53,381 bases of DNA from Brucella gallinifaecis (GTDB taxonomy: Bacteria > Pseudomonadota > Alphaproteobacteria > Rhizobiales > Rhizobiaceae), in assembly GCF_006476605.1 (NCBI RefSeq), contig NZ_ML636814.1, forward strand, positions 1-53,381, in the 5' to 3' direction. A model generated the notes under the pieces. That model worked only from the letters and a program-made list of their open reading frames with translations. It had not been told where the DNA came from and did not search any database. A program made the position numbers and the translations under genes. Of the stretch, positions 17,586 through 27,142 are shown piece after piece (the stretch's first letter is position 1; every line of letters begins with the position of its first letter).

Positions 17586-19055
17586 TCAATCAACTGTTTT
17601 TTGTGTCTCAGCTGCACGTTCTGCCGCCAGACGATAGATTCTCTCACGCAGAACATACCAGCCAACAACCAGTGCGGGTATAATGATAATCAGTGAACCG
17701 ATCGTATAAGAGCCGACCGGATAATCTGCTGCCATCAGCACCAGAACACCAACAAGGAACAACAACGTCAGAATACCGGTATATGGTGCGCCAAACATGC
17801 GGAAATCTGGACGGGCAATCTCGCCCCTTTGTGCAAGATGCCAGAGCTTAAGCTGACAGAGGATGATCACTCCCCAGGCGGTGATAATGCCCAGCGATGC
17901 AAGGTTGAGCGCAATTTCAAAGGCTGCGGCAGGCACGACCGCATTGAGTGCGACACCGATTGCGGTGACGACTGCGGTTACAGCAATGCCACCATAGGGA
18001 ACGCCGTTTTTGTTCATTTTGGCAAGTGCCGCAGGTGCAGAACCCGAAACAGCCATTGAGTGCAAAATGCGTCCAGTTGAATAAAGACCAGCATTCAATG
18101 ATGACAATACCGCAGTCAGCACAACGAGATTCATGATGATATCCGCACCTTGCACGCCAATTTTGCTAAAGAAAGTGACGAAGGGGCTTTCTCCAGCCGA
18201 ATAAAGCGTATGGGGCAGAAGAAGGGTTAGCAGCAGAACCGAGCCGACATAAAAGACCAACAGACGGAACACGACTGTTTTAATCGCACCCGGCATAATC
18301 TTGCGGGGATCTTCGGTTTCACCAGCCGTTGTACCGATCAATTCGATTGACGCATAGGCGAAGACAACGCCCTGAATGATCACTAATGCAGGCAATATAC
18401 CGTTCGGAAGGAAGCCACCGCTTTCGCTGATGAGATGGAAACCCGGCTGATGGCCGTCAATGGGAGTGCCGGATATAACAAAATAAATTCCGACAGCCAG
18501 AAAGATTACCAGTGAGAGAACTTTAACGAGGCTGAACCAGAATTCCAGTTCGCCGAAGACCTTGACTGAAAGGAGATTCATCGACAGCACGAGGATAAGA
18601 GCGATCATCGCAAACACCCACTGATCGATCCCTTCGAGCCAGGGCACATAATGCTTGAAGAAATTCATGTAGAGGGCCACCGCAGTAACGTCTGCAATCG
18701 ATGTCATGGCCCAGTTGAGCCAGTACATCCAGCCTGCTGCAAATGCCATTTTCTCGCCGTAAAATTCGCGAGCATAAGAAACAAACGAGCCGGAACTCGG
18801 ACGATGCATAATCAGTTCGCCAAGCGCCCGCAGCACCAGAAATGCGAAAAAGCCACACACGGCATAAATGAACACAAGTGACGGGCCAGCTTGCACCAGA
18901 CGCCCGCCAGCACCAAGAAACAGACCTGTGCCGATTGCTCCCCCAATGGCAATCATCTGGATCTGACGCGGCTTCAGTGCTTTATGATAGCCTCGATCTT
19001 CTTCAGTAAAGACTTCGCGCTCGGCTGGTGTTGCCTTGTTAAATACTGTTGTCAT
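17586..19055 (-). CDS. ansP: Amino-acid permease of the APC family, probably L-asparagine permease
   Basis: A 489-residue inner-membrane protein with about 12 hydrophobic segments. The AAT-family start RQIQMIAIGGAIGTGLFLGAG (TM1 with the unwound IGGAIGTG loop) is followed by ALGELIMHRPSSGSFVSYA. The ELIGTTAGETEDP block typical of AnsP/GABA/proline permeases is also present. ATG 19055 has a GGGAGGAG RBS. It is first in a two-gene operon with asparaginase, the main reason for assigning asparagine as substrate. A GntR regulator lies upstream on the same strand. Confidence 0.85.
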   Translation of the reverse strand: MTTVFNKATPAEREVFTEEDRGYHKALKPRQIQMIAIGGAIGTGLFLGAGGRLVQAGPSLVFIYAVCGFFAFLVLRALGELIMHRPSSGSFVSYAREFYGEKMAFAAGWMYWLNWAMTSIADVTAVALYMNFFKHYVPWLEGIDQWVFAMIALILVLSMNLLSVKVFGELEFWFSLVKVLSLVIFLAVGIYFVISGTPIDGHQPGFHLISESGGFLPNGILPALVIIQGVVFAYASIELIGTTAGETEDPRKIMPGAIKTVVFRLLVFYVGSVLLLTLLLPHTLYSAGESPFVTFFSKIGVQGADIIMNLVVLTAVLSSLNAGLYSTGRILHSMAVSGSAPAALAKMNKNGVPYGGIAVTAVVTAIGVALNAVVPAAAFEIALNLASLGIITAWGVIILCQLKLWHLAQRGEIARPDFRMFGAPYTGILTLLFLVGVLVLMAADYPVGSYTIGSLIIIIPALVVGWYVLRERIYRLAAERAAETQKTVD

Positions 19056-19512
19056 CGCTCCTCCCTGAGAGCTCAATATTGAATAAAGCCTGTAGCCCTT
19101 ACACAGTACCCACAACGAAGAACGGTATTTTTGAAACAATCAGATACATGAAGTTCGCGCACGATCTGGCAATGCATCTTGTTTTCAATTGAAAATATTG
19201 TCGAGAAAAGAAACTTCGCCACCCGTGGGAGAGCCGTTTTCCAAACCCATCTCAATTTGTTCCCGTGGTATTTTCTGTAAGGCTGCCTGACAGATTAAAA
19301 TGTGGCTTTAACGCATATCAGAAATGATGAGTCAAGTTTAGAGTCCTGACCGTGCAAGTGTATTGACATTCACCATGGGTGATCCGTTACCGGATAAATT
19401 TGTATAATAGGGTGATGAAATCAGTTTGGGCGCCACAGCAATCGGGCAGCTTGCGCTTTCAAAGAGCACATCAGGGGCGAGCTTTACAACAGGCAATCAA
19501 GCCAGAAATCTT
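19056..19512. other. Intergenic region upstream of ansP
   Basis: This is the promoter region of the ansP-asparaginase operon and contains no gene. It holds the palindrome described at 19370-19382. A second short inverted repeat (ATCCG/CGGAT, spacer TTAC) lies at 19382-19395. Confidence 0.6.
19370..19382. promoter_or_regulatory. Candidate GntR operator upstream of ansP
   Basis: The palindrome TCACC-ATG-GGTGA lies between the GntR gene and ansP, about 315 bp before ansP. Its length and spacing suit FadR-type GntR proteins. The partner is inferred from proximity. Confidence 0.35.
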
Positions 19513-20214
19513 CTAGCTTTCTTTGGTTATTATTGTGGTAATGGCCAGCTTCACTTGTCCGAGATGGTTCTGCATTGCAAGACGGGCCTGTTCTTCGGAA
19601 TGGCTTTTTATGGCGTCAGCGATTTGTCGATGTTCTATATTGGATGCCTCACGACGGTCAGCCATCAGATTTACAAGCTCTGATTGGCGGGAGAGGGCGT
19701 TGCGGGCGTCGGCTACAATTTTGGCAAACATGGCATTGCCTGAAGCCAGAGCAATCATACTATGAAACTGTGTATCGAGTAGCACCCATTTATGGGTATC
19801 TGTTTGCTTTTCCATCCGGTTGCAAAGATCAAAGAGCTTTGCCATCTGTGCTTCCGTGTGGCGGATTGCAGCCCATCCGGCTGCAGGAACTTCTATAAAA
19901 GGGCGGGCCTCAATGAGATCGCGTGCCGAATAGACACCATAGCTCAGTTCTGTACCGGGCGTGGTTTTCAGGACATAAGTGCCGCTGCCGGTGCGTGTGT
20001 GGGTGAGGCCAAGTGTTTGCAGGGAGCGCAGTGCTTCACGTATGATGGGACGGCTGACACTATATTTTTCAGCGAGTTGGGCTTCTGAGGGCAGGCGTGT
20101 TCCGACGGTCAGTTGCTCATTGGCAATTGCTGAACGAATGTCTTCAAAGACGATTTCTGCAGCACTTTTCCGGTTTATCGGACTTGTATTGACCAACCAA
20201 TCGCTTACCACCAC
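19513..20214 (-). CDS. GntR-family transcriptional regulator (FadR subfamily, FCD domain)
   Basis: A 233-residue one-component regulator. The winged HTH (about 18-80) shows EIVFEDIRSAIANEQL, TRLPSEAQLAEKYSVSR and IIREALRSLQTLGL. The all-helical FCD ligand domain (about 95-225) has the metal/ligand histidines in DTQFHSMIALASGN and IEHRQIADAI. It reads from a GTG at 20214 with GGGAG just upstream. It lies upstream of ansP-asparaginase on the same strand, so control of asparagine use is a reasonable inference. Ligand unknown. Confidence 0.88.
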   Translation of the reverse strand: MVVSDWLVNTSPINRKSAAEIVFEDIRSAIANEQLTVGTRLPSEAQLAEKYSVSRPIIREALRSLQTLGLTHTRTGSGTYVLKTTPGTELSYGVYSARDLIEARPFIEVPAAGWAAIRHTEAQMAKLFDLCNRMEKQTDTHKWVLLDTQFHSMIALASGNAMFAKIVADARNALSRQSELVNLMADRREASNIEHRQIADAIKSHSEEQARLAMQNHLGQVKLAITTIITKES

Positions 20215-20387
20215 ATTCTCCCATTTGGCTACAGTCTGTCATACAGCTAGGCAATTTATTTAAGTAGGGCAATGTCTGTTTGTGAGAAGATAATGTTTAA
20301 TATGAGCAATCTTCGTTTTATGAGTGCCAGCCCGGTATTTAAGGGGCAGTGTCTGCATTATGAGTGCAGACTTGTGTCAGATTTCAG

Positions 20388-21866
20388 TCATGATTTCATT
20401 TTGTGACGTTGGTGCCAGAGTTCTTCAGCTTTGTGATGAAAAGTAGCGTAGCTGTCATTCTTTGCAGAGGTGGCTGTCATCATGGCCATTGCTGCGGTTG
20501 CAATGACAGTGTTTTCAGCGCGCTTGTCTATCGCTGAACCTGTCCACACTCCATACCAATATTCAAAAGAACTTAAACTCGAATGTTTTTCGCCATTTTC
20601 CTTTGAGAGAGTTGGCAAAACGAGATCACTCGGCTGTCCGTTTATGTAACGATATATAGTGTGCTTATATTGCGGTAGCAGTTCCGCAACATCACGGCTT
20701 GTTGAGACGATCGACAGCGATTTCATGCCGAGAATAGCGCCTGTATCACGATGAAGTTCTCGGTAGGCGGGTTGTGAGACACCAAGAAAAGATGCCTTGA
20801 GACTTAACGGATTAAGGAGATGAACAAGGCTATTGATGGAAGAACGCGACTCGAAAAGATGATAAAGTGAAAGTAATGCATTCACTTGAGGCGCGAAACT
20901 GGCAACGGGCATAAAACATATGCCGTGATTCCTGAGAGCTTCCTTTGCCATATCATGGGAAAGCGCGATTGGTATATTTAACGCTTTAGCCGCCATTTCC
21001 AGCTTTCCCGCCAGCTCGCCATCTCCGCAACGGCCATGTAACACTACAGGATAGCCTGCACAGGCAACCAGACGTGCAGCCAGCATAAACCACGGAGACT
21101 GCGTGGAATTCGGAGAAAGATAGGCTGGCCAGTCAAGCGCGTGGTCGCCAATTGGGCAATCGCTTGCATAAAAATGCCGTGCGGCAAGCACCATGCCTGC
21201 GAGTTCCGGGGCCGTCTCACCACGATAATGGATAAGCCGCAACAAAGCACTGATTTGCATTGGATCGGCCTTGCCGGCAAAAATTGTCGTAAATGCATCT
21301 TCTGTTTCACGCAGGTCCAAAGGACGCGTATGCCCTACCTTGCGCCCGATAATGGCAATATATTTTGCAAGTCTGCGTGCAGGGCTATTGTCACTCCAGA
21401 TATCGGCCAGCTGGACTGCCAGTTGCTCTGGTGTCGGATGATTTGCCAGATCGACGATTTTACGAATGGCAAGCGGCGCTGGTGAAACAGTTGAGCTGTG
21501 AACCCACCCTTCATGCTTATCAGATGGCGTTTCTTCCGCGTCATCCTCATCCACTTTCATCAGGGAATCGGCTTCATTGGCAAGGCGGCGCAAGCGACCG
21601 CGAAGGGACTCTGCCTTTGGCGTCGCGACCATTCCACGTCCAGAACGTACCAGAATGGGATCGTCGAATTTTTTACGGATCTGGCCAAGCAGCCTGCTCA
21701 TCGCAGCCGTGCTCAATCCCATCTGAATGGCAGCGCCGCCAACACTTCCTTCCACAAGCAAGGCATCCAATGCTATCAGTAGACGCAATTGCCCAAGACG
21801 CTGAGTTTCAGGTTCTGAGCTATCTTTTTCATGAATATCTGTTTGCGTGGGATGTTTTTTAATCAC
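20388..21866 (-). CDS. LysR-type HTH fused to a TrpD2/YbiB-like phosphoribosyltransferase-fold domain
   Basis: A 492-residue chimera. Residues about 24-95 are a LysR HTH (LRLLIALDALLVEGSVGGAA, then GLSTAAMSRLLGQIRKKFDDPILVR). Residues about 140-490 resemble the anthranilate phosphoribosyltransferase fold: a TrpD N-terminal helical part (QISALLRLIHYRGETAPELAGMV), then PVVLHGRCGDGELAGK. The normal LysR ligand domain is absent. TrpD2 proteins such as E. coli YbiB bind nucleic acid and lack anthranilate activity, so this one probably does not make tryptophan. The start is a GTG. It is divergent from the TonB receptor gene. Its function is unknown to me. Confidence 0.75.
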   Translation of the reverse strand: MIKKHPTQTDIHEKDSSEPETQRLGQLRLLIALDALLVEGSVGGAAIQMGLSTAAMSRLLGQIRKKFDDPILVRSGRGMVATPKAESLRGRLRRLANEADSLMKVDEDDAEETPSDKHEGWVHSSTVSPAPLAIRKIVDLANHPTPEQLAVQLADIWSDNSPARRLAKYIAIIGRKVGHTRPLDLRETEDAFTTIFAGKADPMQISALLRLIHYRGETAPELAGMVLAARHFYASDCPIGDHALDWPAYLSPNSTQSPWFMLAARLVACAGYPVVLHGRCGDGELAGKLEMAAKALNIPIALSHDMAKEALRNHGICFMPVASFAPQVNALLSLYHLFESRSSINSLVHLLNPLSLKASFLGVSQPAYRELHRDTGAILGMKSLSIVSTSRDVAELLPQYKHTIYRYINGQPSDLVLPTLSKENGEKHSSLSSFEYWYGVWTGSAIDKRAENTVIATAAMAMMTATSAKNDSYATFHHKAEELWHQRHKMKS

Positions 21867-21902
21867 GCTCTATTCTGCCCATTGAGTTGCGTTTTTTGAA
21901 AC

Positions 21903-21917
21903 TTAGAAAGCTTATAA
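21903..21917. promoter_or_regulatory. Possible iron-responsive (Irr/ICE-like) site upstream of the TonB receptor
   Basis: TTAGAA-AGC-TTATAA lies between the divergent regulator and receptor genes. It differs from the alphaproteobacterial iron control element arms (TTAGAA...TTCTAA) by one base. Iron control would fit the downstream siderophore genes, but this is one imperfect site. Confidence 0.35.
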
Positions 21918-21978
21918 AACATGAGAGTTGATTTCATATTATTGCCATACATAAGAAGAGCTCAAAACTCAACTTTGG

Positions 21979-24111
21979 ATGGTGTTGAAAATGAGCAGCT
22001 TGTTTCTGGTACCGTTGGCACGTGACCCTTATGTCAGCCATTCATATAAGAAGGCATTTTTTGCCCGGGCATTTCTGGCAGGAACTTTCCTGACTACGGC
22101 TGTCTTTATGGGTGGAAGCGCATCTTTTGCGCAAGCAGTCAATCAGGCTGGCGTGAATGAAGACGCTACGGCAGCGGATGGCAGCATTATCCTCAAGCAG
22201 ATCGTGGTCAGTGCGTCCTCTGTCGCGACTGAACTGAAAGACGCACCTGCAAGTATTTCTGTTGTTGATCAGGATAAGCTTCAGCAAAGGGGCAGTGCAG
22301 ATATCACCGAGGCTTTGCGGACCGTGCCCGGCGTGAATATCGGTTTTGGCAGCGATGGTACGCGCGGCATAAGCATGCGCGGTATGGGAAGTGGCTATAC
22401 GCTTATTTTGATTGACGGCAAGCGTGTGAATGCCGGATTGACCACAATGCGTCATTACAACGGTGATTATAACTGGATTCCGATTGATGCGATCGAACGC
22501 ATTGAGGTCGTTCGTGGTCCGATGTCTACATTATATGGTTCTGATGCCATGGGCGGCGTCGTGAATATTATTACAAAGAAAGCAGATCAGCACTGGACAG
22601 GATCTCTCACGGCGGAGTGGAACCAGCCTGACAATAATGGTACAGGCCTGCAGAAAAAACTCAGCGGCTATATCAGTGGCCCAATTGTTCCCAACGAGCT
22701 TACATTCACGGCTTATGGCAGCCTTGGCCGTCAAAAGCCGGCAGACCCTAACGATCAGAATGGGATCGAGGTCGCACGCGGTATTGATGACTATGAAATA
22801 AACACCAAGTTTACCTGGACCCCTACAACCAATCAGACATTTGAGATTGAGGGCGGGACTGGTCTTGAAAAATACAAGCCTTATCTTTCTGAAGGTCAGA
22901 TTGATACCAATACTGAGATACGTCGGACGACCGGCTCGTTCAGACATATTGGCGAATGGGATTTTGGTACATCAACCATTACCGGTCAGATTGAGCATGC
23001 TGTAAACAAGCATGATACAACGGATCGTACCGGAACTGCTATCACCGGTGACACCGCGATTTCAGTGAATACCTATATATTGGATGGCAAGCTTTCCATG
23101 CCGCTCGACTTCTGGTTCGAGCAGGATCTGACAGTGGGTGCCGAATATCGCTACGAAAATATGAAGGACCCGGAGAATCTGGGCAAGGATAACACGCTCA
23201 CCGGCACAACAGGTTCGCCTGAAACCAGCATGTGGACGGCTGCTGTTTTCCTTGAAGACCAGATCAAGCTGCGCGAAGATCTGAAATTGACGGCAGGTCT
23301 GCGTCTTGATCAGCATCAGGAGTTTGGTACGCATGCGAGCCCGCGTGTTTATCTGAACTATGATCTTACGGAAAAGCTGACGCTGCGGGCTGGCTGGGCA
23401 CAGGCGTTCAAGGCTCCTAATCTTCGTCAATTGAACCCTAACTGGGTTCAGGTGTCCCGTGGTCGTGGTTGTGGGGCTGTGGGTGGTCCTTGCGAAATGG
23501 TTGGTAATCCTGACCTGAAACCCGAAACAAGCAACAGCTTTGAAGTGGGGGCACAATATACTGATGATCTATGGGAAGCTGGACTGACCTATTTCTATAA
23601 TGAGATTGACGACAAGATCACATCTGCTCGCGTTGCCTCGCTGATTTTGCCTGATGGCACGAAATATGTTCAGCAAGTCAATATCGACAAGGCACGCACT
23701 CAGGGACTTGAAGGTGGTCTTACGATCTATCCACACCCAGATTGGACCTGGAACAACACATTTACCTATCTGTTTGAATCCAAGAATCTTGAAACAGGCA
23801 TGCCGCTTTCCGCTGATCCTGAATATTCGGTACATACCGAGTTGAGCTGGCGGGTGCGGGAGAACCTGAATCTTATCGCATCTATGGATTTCTACGGTAA
23901 GCAGGTTGATTACACCGCAAATCCTGAAACCCTGGTTGCACAAAATGTGTCAGCCTACAATATTACGAACTTTTCCTTCAAATATGACCCGACGGACAAT
24001 TTTACCTTGCGTGCCGGTGTCAACAATATTTTCGATAAGCAGCCAAGAACTGAGTCTAATTATGCCGAAAATGGCAGAAGTTATTTCGTCTCGCTGACAT
24101 CGAAATTCTGA
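21979..24111 (+). CDS. TonB-dependent outer-membrane siderophore receptor
   Basis: A 710-residue outer-membrane receptor. After an extended signal region (about 1-52, ending SASFAQA) comes a TonB-box-like IVVSAS. The plug domain follows at about 75-195, with ISVVDQDKLQQRGSADITEA, VPGVNIG and the block IERIEVVRGPMSTLYGSDAMGG. The β-barrel fills the rest and ends in a terminal Phe (YFVSLTSKF), as required for outer-membrane insertion. Start could be 21979 or the ATG at 21991. It precedes a CeuE/FatB-type ABC importer, so the ligand is probably a ferric, perhaps catecholate, siderophore. Confidence 0.9.
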   Translation: MVLKMSSLFLVPLARDPYVSHSYKKAFFARAFLAGTFLTTAVFMGGSASFAQAVNQAGVNEDATAADGSIILKQIVVSASSVATELKDAPASISVVDQDKLQQRGSADITEALRTVPGVNIGFGSDGTRGISMRGMGSGYTLILIDGKRVNAGLTTMRHYNGDYNWIPIDAIERIEVVRGPMSTLYGSDAMGGVVNIITKKADQHWTGSLTAEWNQPDNNGTGLQKKLSGYISGPIVPNELTFTAYGSLGRQKPADPNDQNGIEVARGIDDYEINTKFTWTPTTNQTFEIEGGTGLEKYKPYLSEGQIDTNTEIRRTTGSFRHIGEWDFGTSTITGQIEHAVNKHDTTDRTGTAITGDTAISVNTYILDGKLSMPLDFWFEQDLTVGAEYRYENMKDPENLGKDNTLTGTTGSPETSMWTAAVFLEDQIKLREDLKLTAGLRLDQHQEFGTHASPRVYLNYDLTEKLTLRAGWAQAFKAPNLRQLNPNWVQVSRGRGCGAVGGPCEMVGNPDLKPETSNSFEVGAQYTDDLWEAGLTYFYNEIDDKITSARVASLILPDGTKYVQQVNIDKARTQGLEGGLTIYPHPDWTWNNTFTYLFESKNLETGMPLSADPEYSVHTELSWRVRENLNLIASMDFYGKQVDYTANPETLVAQNVSAYNITNFSFKYDPTDNFTLRAGVNNIFDKQPRTESNYAENGRSYFVSLTSKF

Positions 24112-24119
24112 TCTGCAAA

Positions 24120-24153
24120 CAAAACGGGCATTTTTAGCAAAATGCTCGTTTTG
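24120..24153 (+). terminator. Strong hairpin after the TonB receptor gene
   Basis: A 15-bp stem (CAAAACGGGCATTTT with AAAATGCTCGTTTTG, one G·T pair) and a TAGC loop, nine bases after the receptor stop. A weak AT-rich tail follows. It is a terminator or attenuator before the binding-protein gene. Confidence 0.7.
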
Positions 24154-24199
24154 ATTTATTGCCCATTTAACTTCTAATATCAGGAAAAGGATCGAAACC

Positions 24200-25129
24200 A
24201 TGTTGAACGTCGGCCAATGCCTAGCCCGTTTTTGTGGCGTTGCGATCATGGCGGCTACTCTGTCTTCGGCAGCTGTTGCCGCTGATATCACCATTAAACA
24301 CGCTCAGGGCGAAACCGTACTTCCTGCATCGCCGCAAAAGGTTATCGTCCTTGATCTGGCGATGCTGGATAATCTTGATCGTTTTGGTGTCAAGGTATCT
24401 GGTGTACCGAAACTCGCATACTACCCGGATTATCTTAAAAAATACCAGTCTGATGATTATGCAAAAGTGGGTACGTTGTTTGAGCCTGATTATGAAGCCA
24501 TCAACGCTGCTCAACCGGATCTTATCATTGTTGGCGGACGTTCTGCGGCCAAATATGGCGAGCTGGAAAAAATTGCACCGACAATCGATCTGACCATTGC
24601 GGGAAAAAATCTGATTGAGGGGAGCAATGACAATATCGAAAAGCTCGGTCAGATATTTGGTAAGGAAAAAGACGCAAAGACGGAAATTGACAAGCTCAAT
24701 GCTGATGTCGCCGCTTTAAAAGAAAAGGCTTCTGATAAAGGCAATGGCCTGCTTATTCTTACCACCGGTGGCAAGATCAGCGCTTATGGCCCAGGGTCTC
24801 GTTTTGGCGTGCTGCATGATGCGTTTGGTGTGAAGCCCGCGGACGCAAATCTTTCCATTGGAAACCATGGTCAGCCTGTCAGTGCTGAGTTTATTCTCAA
24901 GACCAATCCCGACTGGTTATTTGTGATTGACCGTGATGCTGCGATCGGACGTGAAGGCAGTTCTGCGCAGCAGGTTCTCGACAATGAACTTGTGCGCCAG
25001 ACGACAGCGTGGAAGAAGGATCAGGTGGTTTATTTGAAGCCGCAGAACTGGTATCTGATCGGCGGCGGACTCAATGCGTTGCATGAAACCATAGATCAGC
25101 TTTCAGAAGCTTTTGACAAAGCAAAGTAA
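24200..25129 (+). CDS. Periplasmic ferric-siderophore-binding protein (CeuE/FatB/YclQ family)
   Basis: A 309-residue class III binding protein. Residues 1-28 are a Sec signal ending AAVAAD, with no lipobox. The VIVLDLAMLDNLDRFGV and EPDYEAINAAQPDLIIVGGR blocks are typical. The His of IGNHGQPVSAEFI and the Tyr of QNWYLIGGG line up by eye with the two iron-coordinating residues known in CeuE. This favours tetradentate catecholate complexes. It is followed by two permeases and an ATPase. Confidence 0.87.
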   Translation: MLNVGQCLARFCGVAIMAATLSSAAVAADITIKHAQGETVLPASPQKVIVLDLAMLDNLDRFGVKVSGVPKLAYYPDYLKKYQSDDYAKVGTLFEPDYEAINAAQPDLIIVGGRSAAKYGELEKIAPTIDLTIAGKNLIEGSNDNIEKLGQIFGKEKDAKTEIDKLNADVAALKEKASDKGNGLLILTTGGKISAYGPGSRFGVLHDAFGVKPADANLSIGNHGQPVSAEFILKTNPDWLFVIDRDAAIGREGSSAQQVLDNELVRQTTAWKKDQVVYLKPQNWYLIGGGLNALHETIDQLSEAFDKAK

Positions 25130-25149
25130 ATCTTTCACCCAGTTGCAGT

Positions 25150-25175
25150 GGACTGCCTTTCTATGAAGGCAGTCC
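25150..25175 (+). terminator. Hairpin between siderophore-binding-protein and permease genes
   Basis: A perfect 10-bp stem (GGACTGCCTT / AAGGCAGTCC) with a 6-nt loop, 20 bases after the binding-protein stop. There is no T-run; an attenuator or mRNA-protecting hairpin is likely. Confidence 0.65.
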
Positions 25176-25209
25176 GTTTGTGCGACAAGGCAGACCAACA
25201 GGAAAAAGC

Positions 25210-26196
25210 GTGAAGCGACCAATAATCGCCCCAACTGCAGCTATGGCCCTGGCTGTTGTCATTGTTGCCGTGCTGGCTGTCACCAGCCTGTTTATCGGTG
25301 TGGGCGATGTGTCGCCTTCCATGCTTTTTAATCCTGATGAAGCAGATAATGCGTGGGAACTGCTGGTCGTCAGCCGTATACCGCGCACTATCGCTATCAT
25401 TCTGGCCGGCATGTCGATGGGTGTTGCCGGCATGATCATGCAGATGCTGACGCGCAATCGCTTTGTCGAACCGTCGACTGCGGGGACGGTGGAATCTGCG
25501 GGGCTTGGCATTTTGCTTGTCATTTTATTCGCCCCGGAAACCTCGGTTTTCGGCAAAATGCTGATAGCATCGCTAACCGCGCTTGCGGGAACAACGCTTT
25601 TTCTTTTGATCCTGCGCCGGATCCCCTTGCGTTCGGTTCTGGTCGTGCCGCTGGTCGGTATCATGCTTGGCGGTGTTGTCAGTGCCATTACAACTTTCAT
25701 TGCCTATAGATTTGACCTCCTTCAATCATTGAACGCTTGGACCACCGGCGATTTTTCTGGCGTATTGCGGGGGCGATACGAATTGCTATGGCTGGCTTTT
25801 GCTCTCACAATTACCGCCTATATCGCAGCAGACCGTTTTACGGTTGCGGGTTTGGGTGAAGATTTCACCACCAATCTTGGCCTCAATTACAACCGTGTGA
25901 TGATGCTTGGTCTTGTTATCGTTTCCATGGTGAGCGCATCTGTTATTGTAACAGTGGGGGCAATTCCTTTTCTCGGCCTGATTGTACCGAATATAGTGAG
26001 CCAGTTTCTGGGCGATAATATGCGTCGGGCAGTGCCGTGGGTTGCGATATCAGGGGCAGGGCTGGTGCTGGCCTGCGATATAGCCGGGCGAGTGATCCGC
26101 TTTCCCTATGAAATTCCTATTGGCACCATGATGGGTGTGGTTGGCAGTGGGATTTTCCTTTATCTCCTTCTGCGCAAGGGGACACGCCTTGCGTAA
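25210..26196 (+). CDS. Siderophore ABC transporter permease (FecCD/BtuC family), first subunit
   Basis: A 328-residue inner-membrane permease with about 9-10 hydrophobic segments. Family blocks are SRIPRTIAIILAGMSMGVAGMIMQ, the TTGDFSG loop, and GAIPFLGLIVPNIVSQFLGDNMRRAVPW with the coupling helix. GTG 25210, with AGGAAAAAG before it, was chosen over a GTG at 25180. Its end overlaps the next permease gene. Confidence 0.88.
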   Translation: MKRPIIAPTAAMALAVVIVAVLAVTSLFIGVGDVSPSMLFNPDEADNAWELLVVSRIPRTIAIILAGMSMGVAGMIMQMLTRNRFVEPSTAGTVESAGLGILLVILFAPETSVFGKMLIASLTALAGTTLFLLILRRIPLRSVLVVPLVGIMLGGVVSAITTFIAYRFDLLQSLNAWTTGDFSGVLRGRYELLWLAFALTITAYIAADRFTVAGLGEDFTTNLGLNYNRVMMLGLVIVSMVSASVIVTVGAIPFLGLIVPNIVSQFLGDNMRRAVPWVAISGAGLVLACDIAGRVIRFPYEIPIGTMMGVVGSGIFLYLLLRKGTRLA

Positions 26197-27142
26197 ATAC
26201 AACGCTGTTATTATTGTAGGATTAGCTCTGATTGCGCTCGTGTCGGCTATCGCCTTCATGACACTTGGTGCAAAGGGAAGCTGGGCTTTCATTCTGCCTT
26301 TTCGTGGTACAAAACTTGCCGCGATGGTACTGGTTGCCTATTCGATTGCTGTATCGACTGTGCTCTTCCAGACTGTCACCAATAATCGTATCCTCACGCC
26401 TTCAATCATGGGTTTCGATGCGATCTACATTCTGATCCAGACGATTGCGGTATTCATCTTCGGCAGCCTTCATGTCGCATGGCTGGGGCCAAATGTGCGA
26501 TTTCTGGCCGAGGCCTCCGTTATGGTGCTTTTTGCGGGATCACTATACCACTGGCTTTTTTCGGGTGCATTGCGCAGTTTGCATCTTGTCATGTTAGTCG
26601 GCATCGTCTGCGGTATTTTCTTTCGCAGTATTTCCAGTTTTATGCAGCGAATGCTTGATCCAAATCTCTTTGCCGTGTTGCAGGACAGGTTTTTTGCCAG
26701 TTTCAATACGATCAATTCTGATATCCTGCTGATCTCCGCCATTATTGTGGTGCTTGTAACGCTTTATGGCCTGCGGATGATGCATGTTTTCGACGTGCTG
26801 ACACTTGGGCGCGAACAGGCTATTAATCTGGGGGTCGATCATAATCGTATTGTACGGCGTATCCTGTTTCTGGTCACGGTGCTGGTAGCCGTTTCAACGG
26901 CACTCGTTGGACCGATTACCTTCTTTGGTCTTCTCGTTGCCAATCTTGCCTATATTGTTACTGGTTCGGCGAAGCATCGCATTGTGTTGCCTGTGGCTGT
27001 GCTGCTTGCGATCATCTGCATTGTTGGCGGACAAACCGTTCTGGAGCGTGTCTTTGCTTTCAATACGGCGCTCAGTGTCATTATTGAATTCGTGGGCGGC
27101 CTTGTCTTCATTCTTCTTCTTCTCAGGGGGCATTCACGTTGA
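26189..27142 (+). CDS. Siderophore ABC transporter permease (FecCD/BtuC family), second subunit
   Basis: A 317-residue membrane protein, partner of the preceding permease. It has about 9 hydrophobic segments, FQTVTNNRILTPSIMGFDAIY near 55-75, and the coupling region VGPITFFGLLVANLAY with TGSAKHR. A TTG start at 26189, overlapping the upstream gene by 8 bases and preceded by AAGGGGAC, gives the expected N-terminus. Longer versions would start well inside the previous gene. It overlaps the ATPase gene by 4 bases. Confidence 0.85.
   Translation: MRKYNAVIIVGLALIALVSAIAFMTLGAKGSWAFILPFRGTKLAAMVLVAYSIAVSTVLFQTVTNNRILTPSIMGFDAIYILIQTIAVFIFGSLHVAWLGPNVRFLAEASVMVLFAGSLYHWLFSGALRSLHLVMLVGIVCGIFFRSISSFMQRMLDPNLFAVLQDRFFASFNTINSDILLISAIIVVLVTLYGLRMMHVFDVLTLGREQAINLGVDHNRIVRRILFLVTVLVAVSTALVGPITFFGLLVANLAYIVTGSAKHRIVLPVAVLLAIICIVGGQTVLERVFAFNTALSVIIEFVGGLVFILLLLRGHSR

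Noticed and set aside
9463..19408. Shared 11-mer ATTTGTATAAT at 9463 and 19398 as a common operator
   Set aside because: It is AT-rich and short, lies at different distances from its genes, and is palindromic only at the first site; chance similarity is likely.
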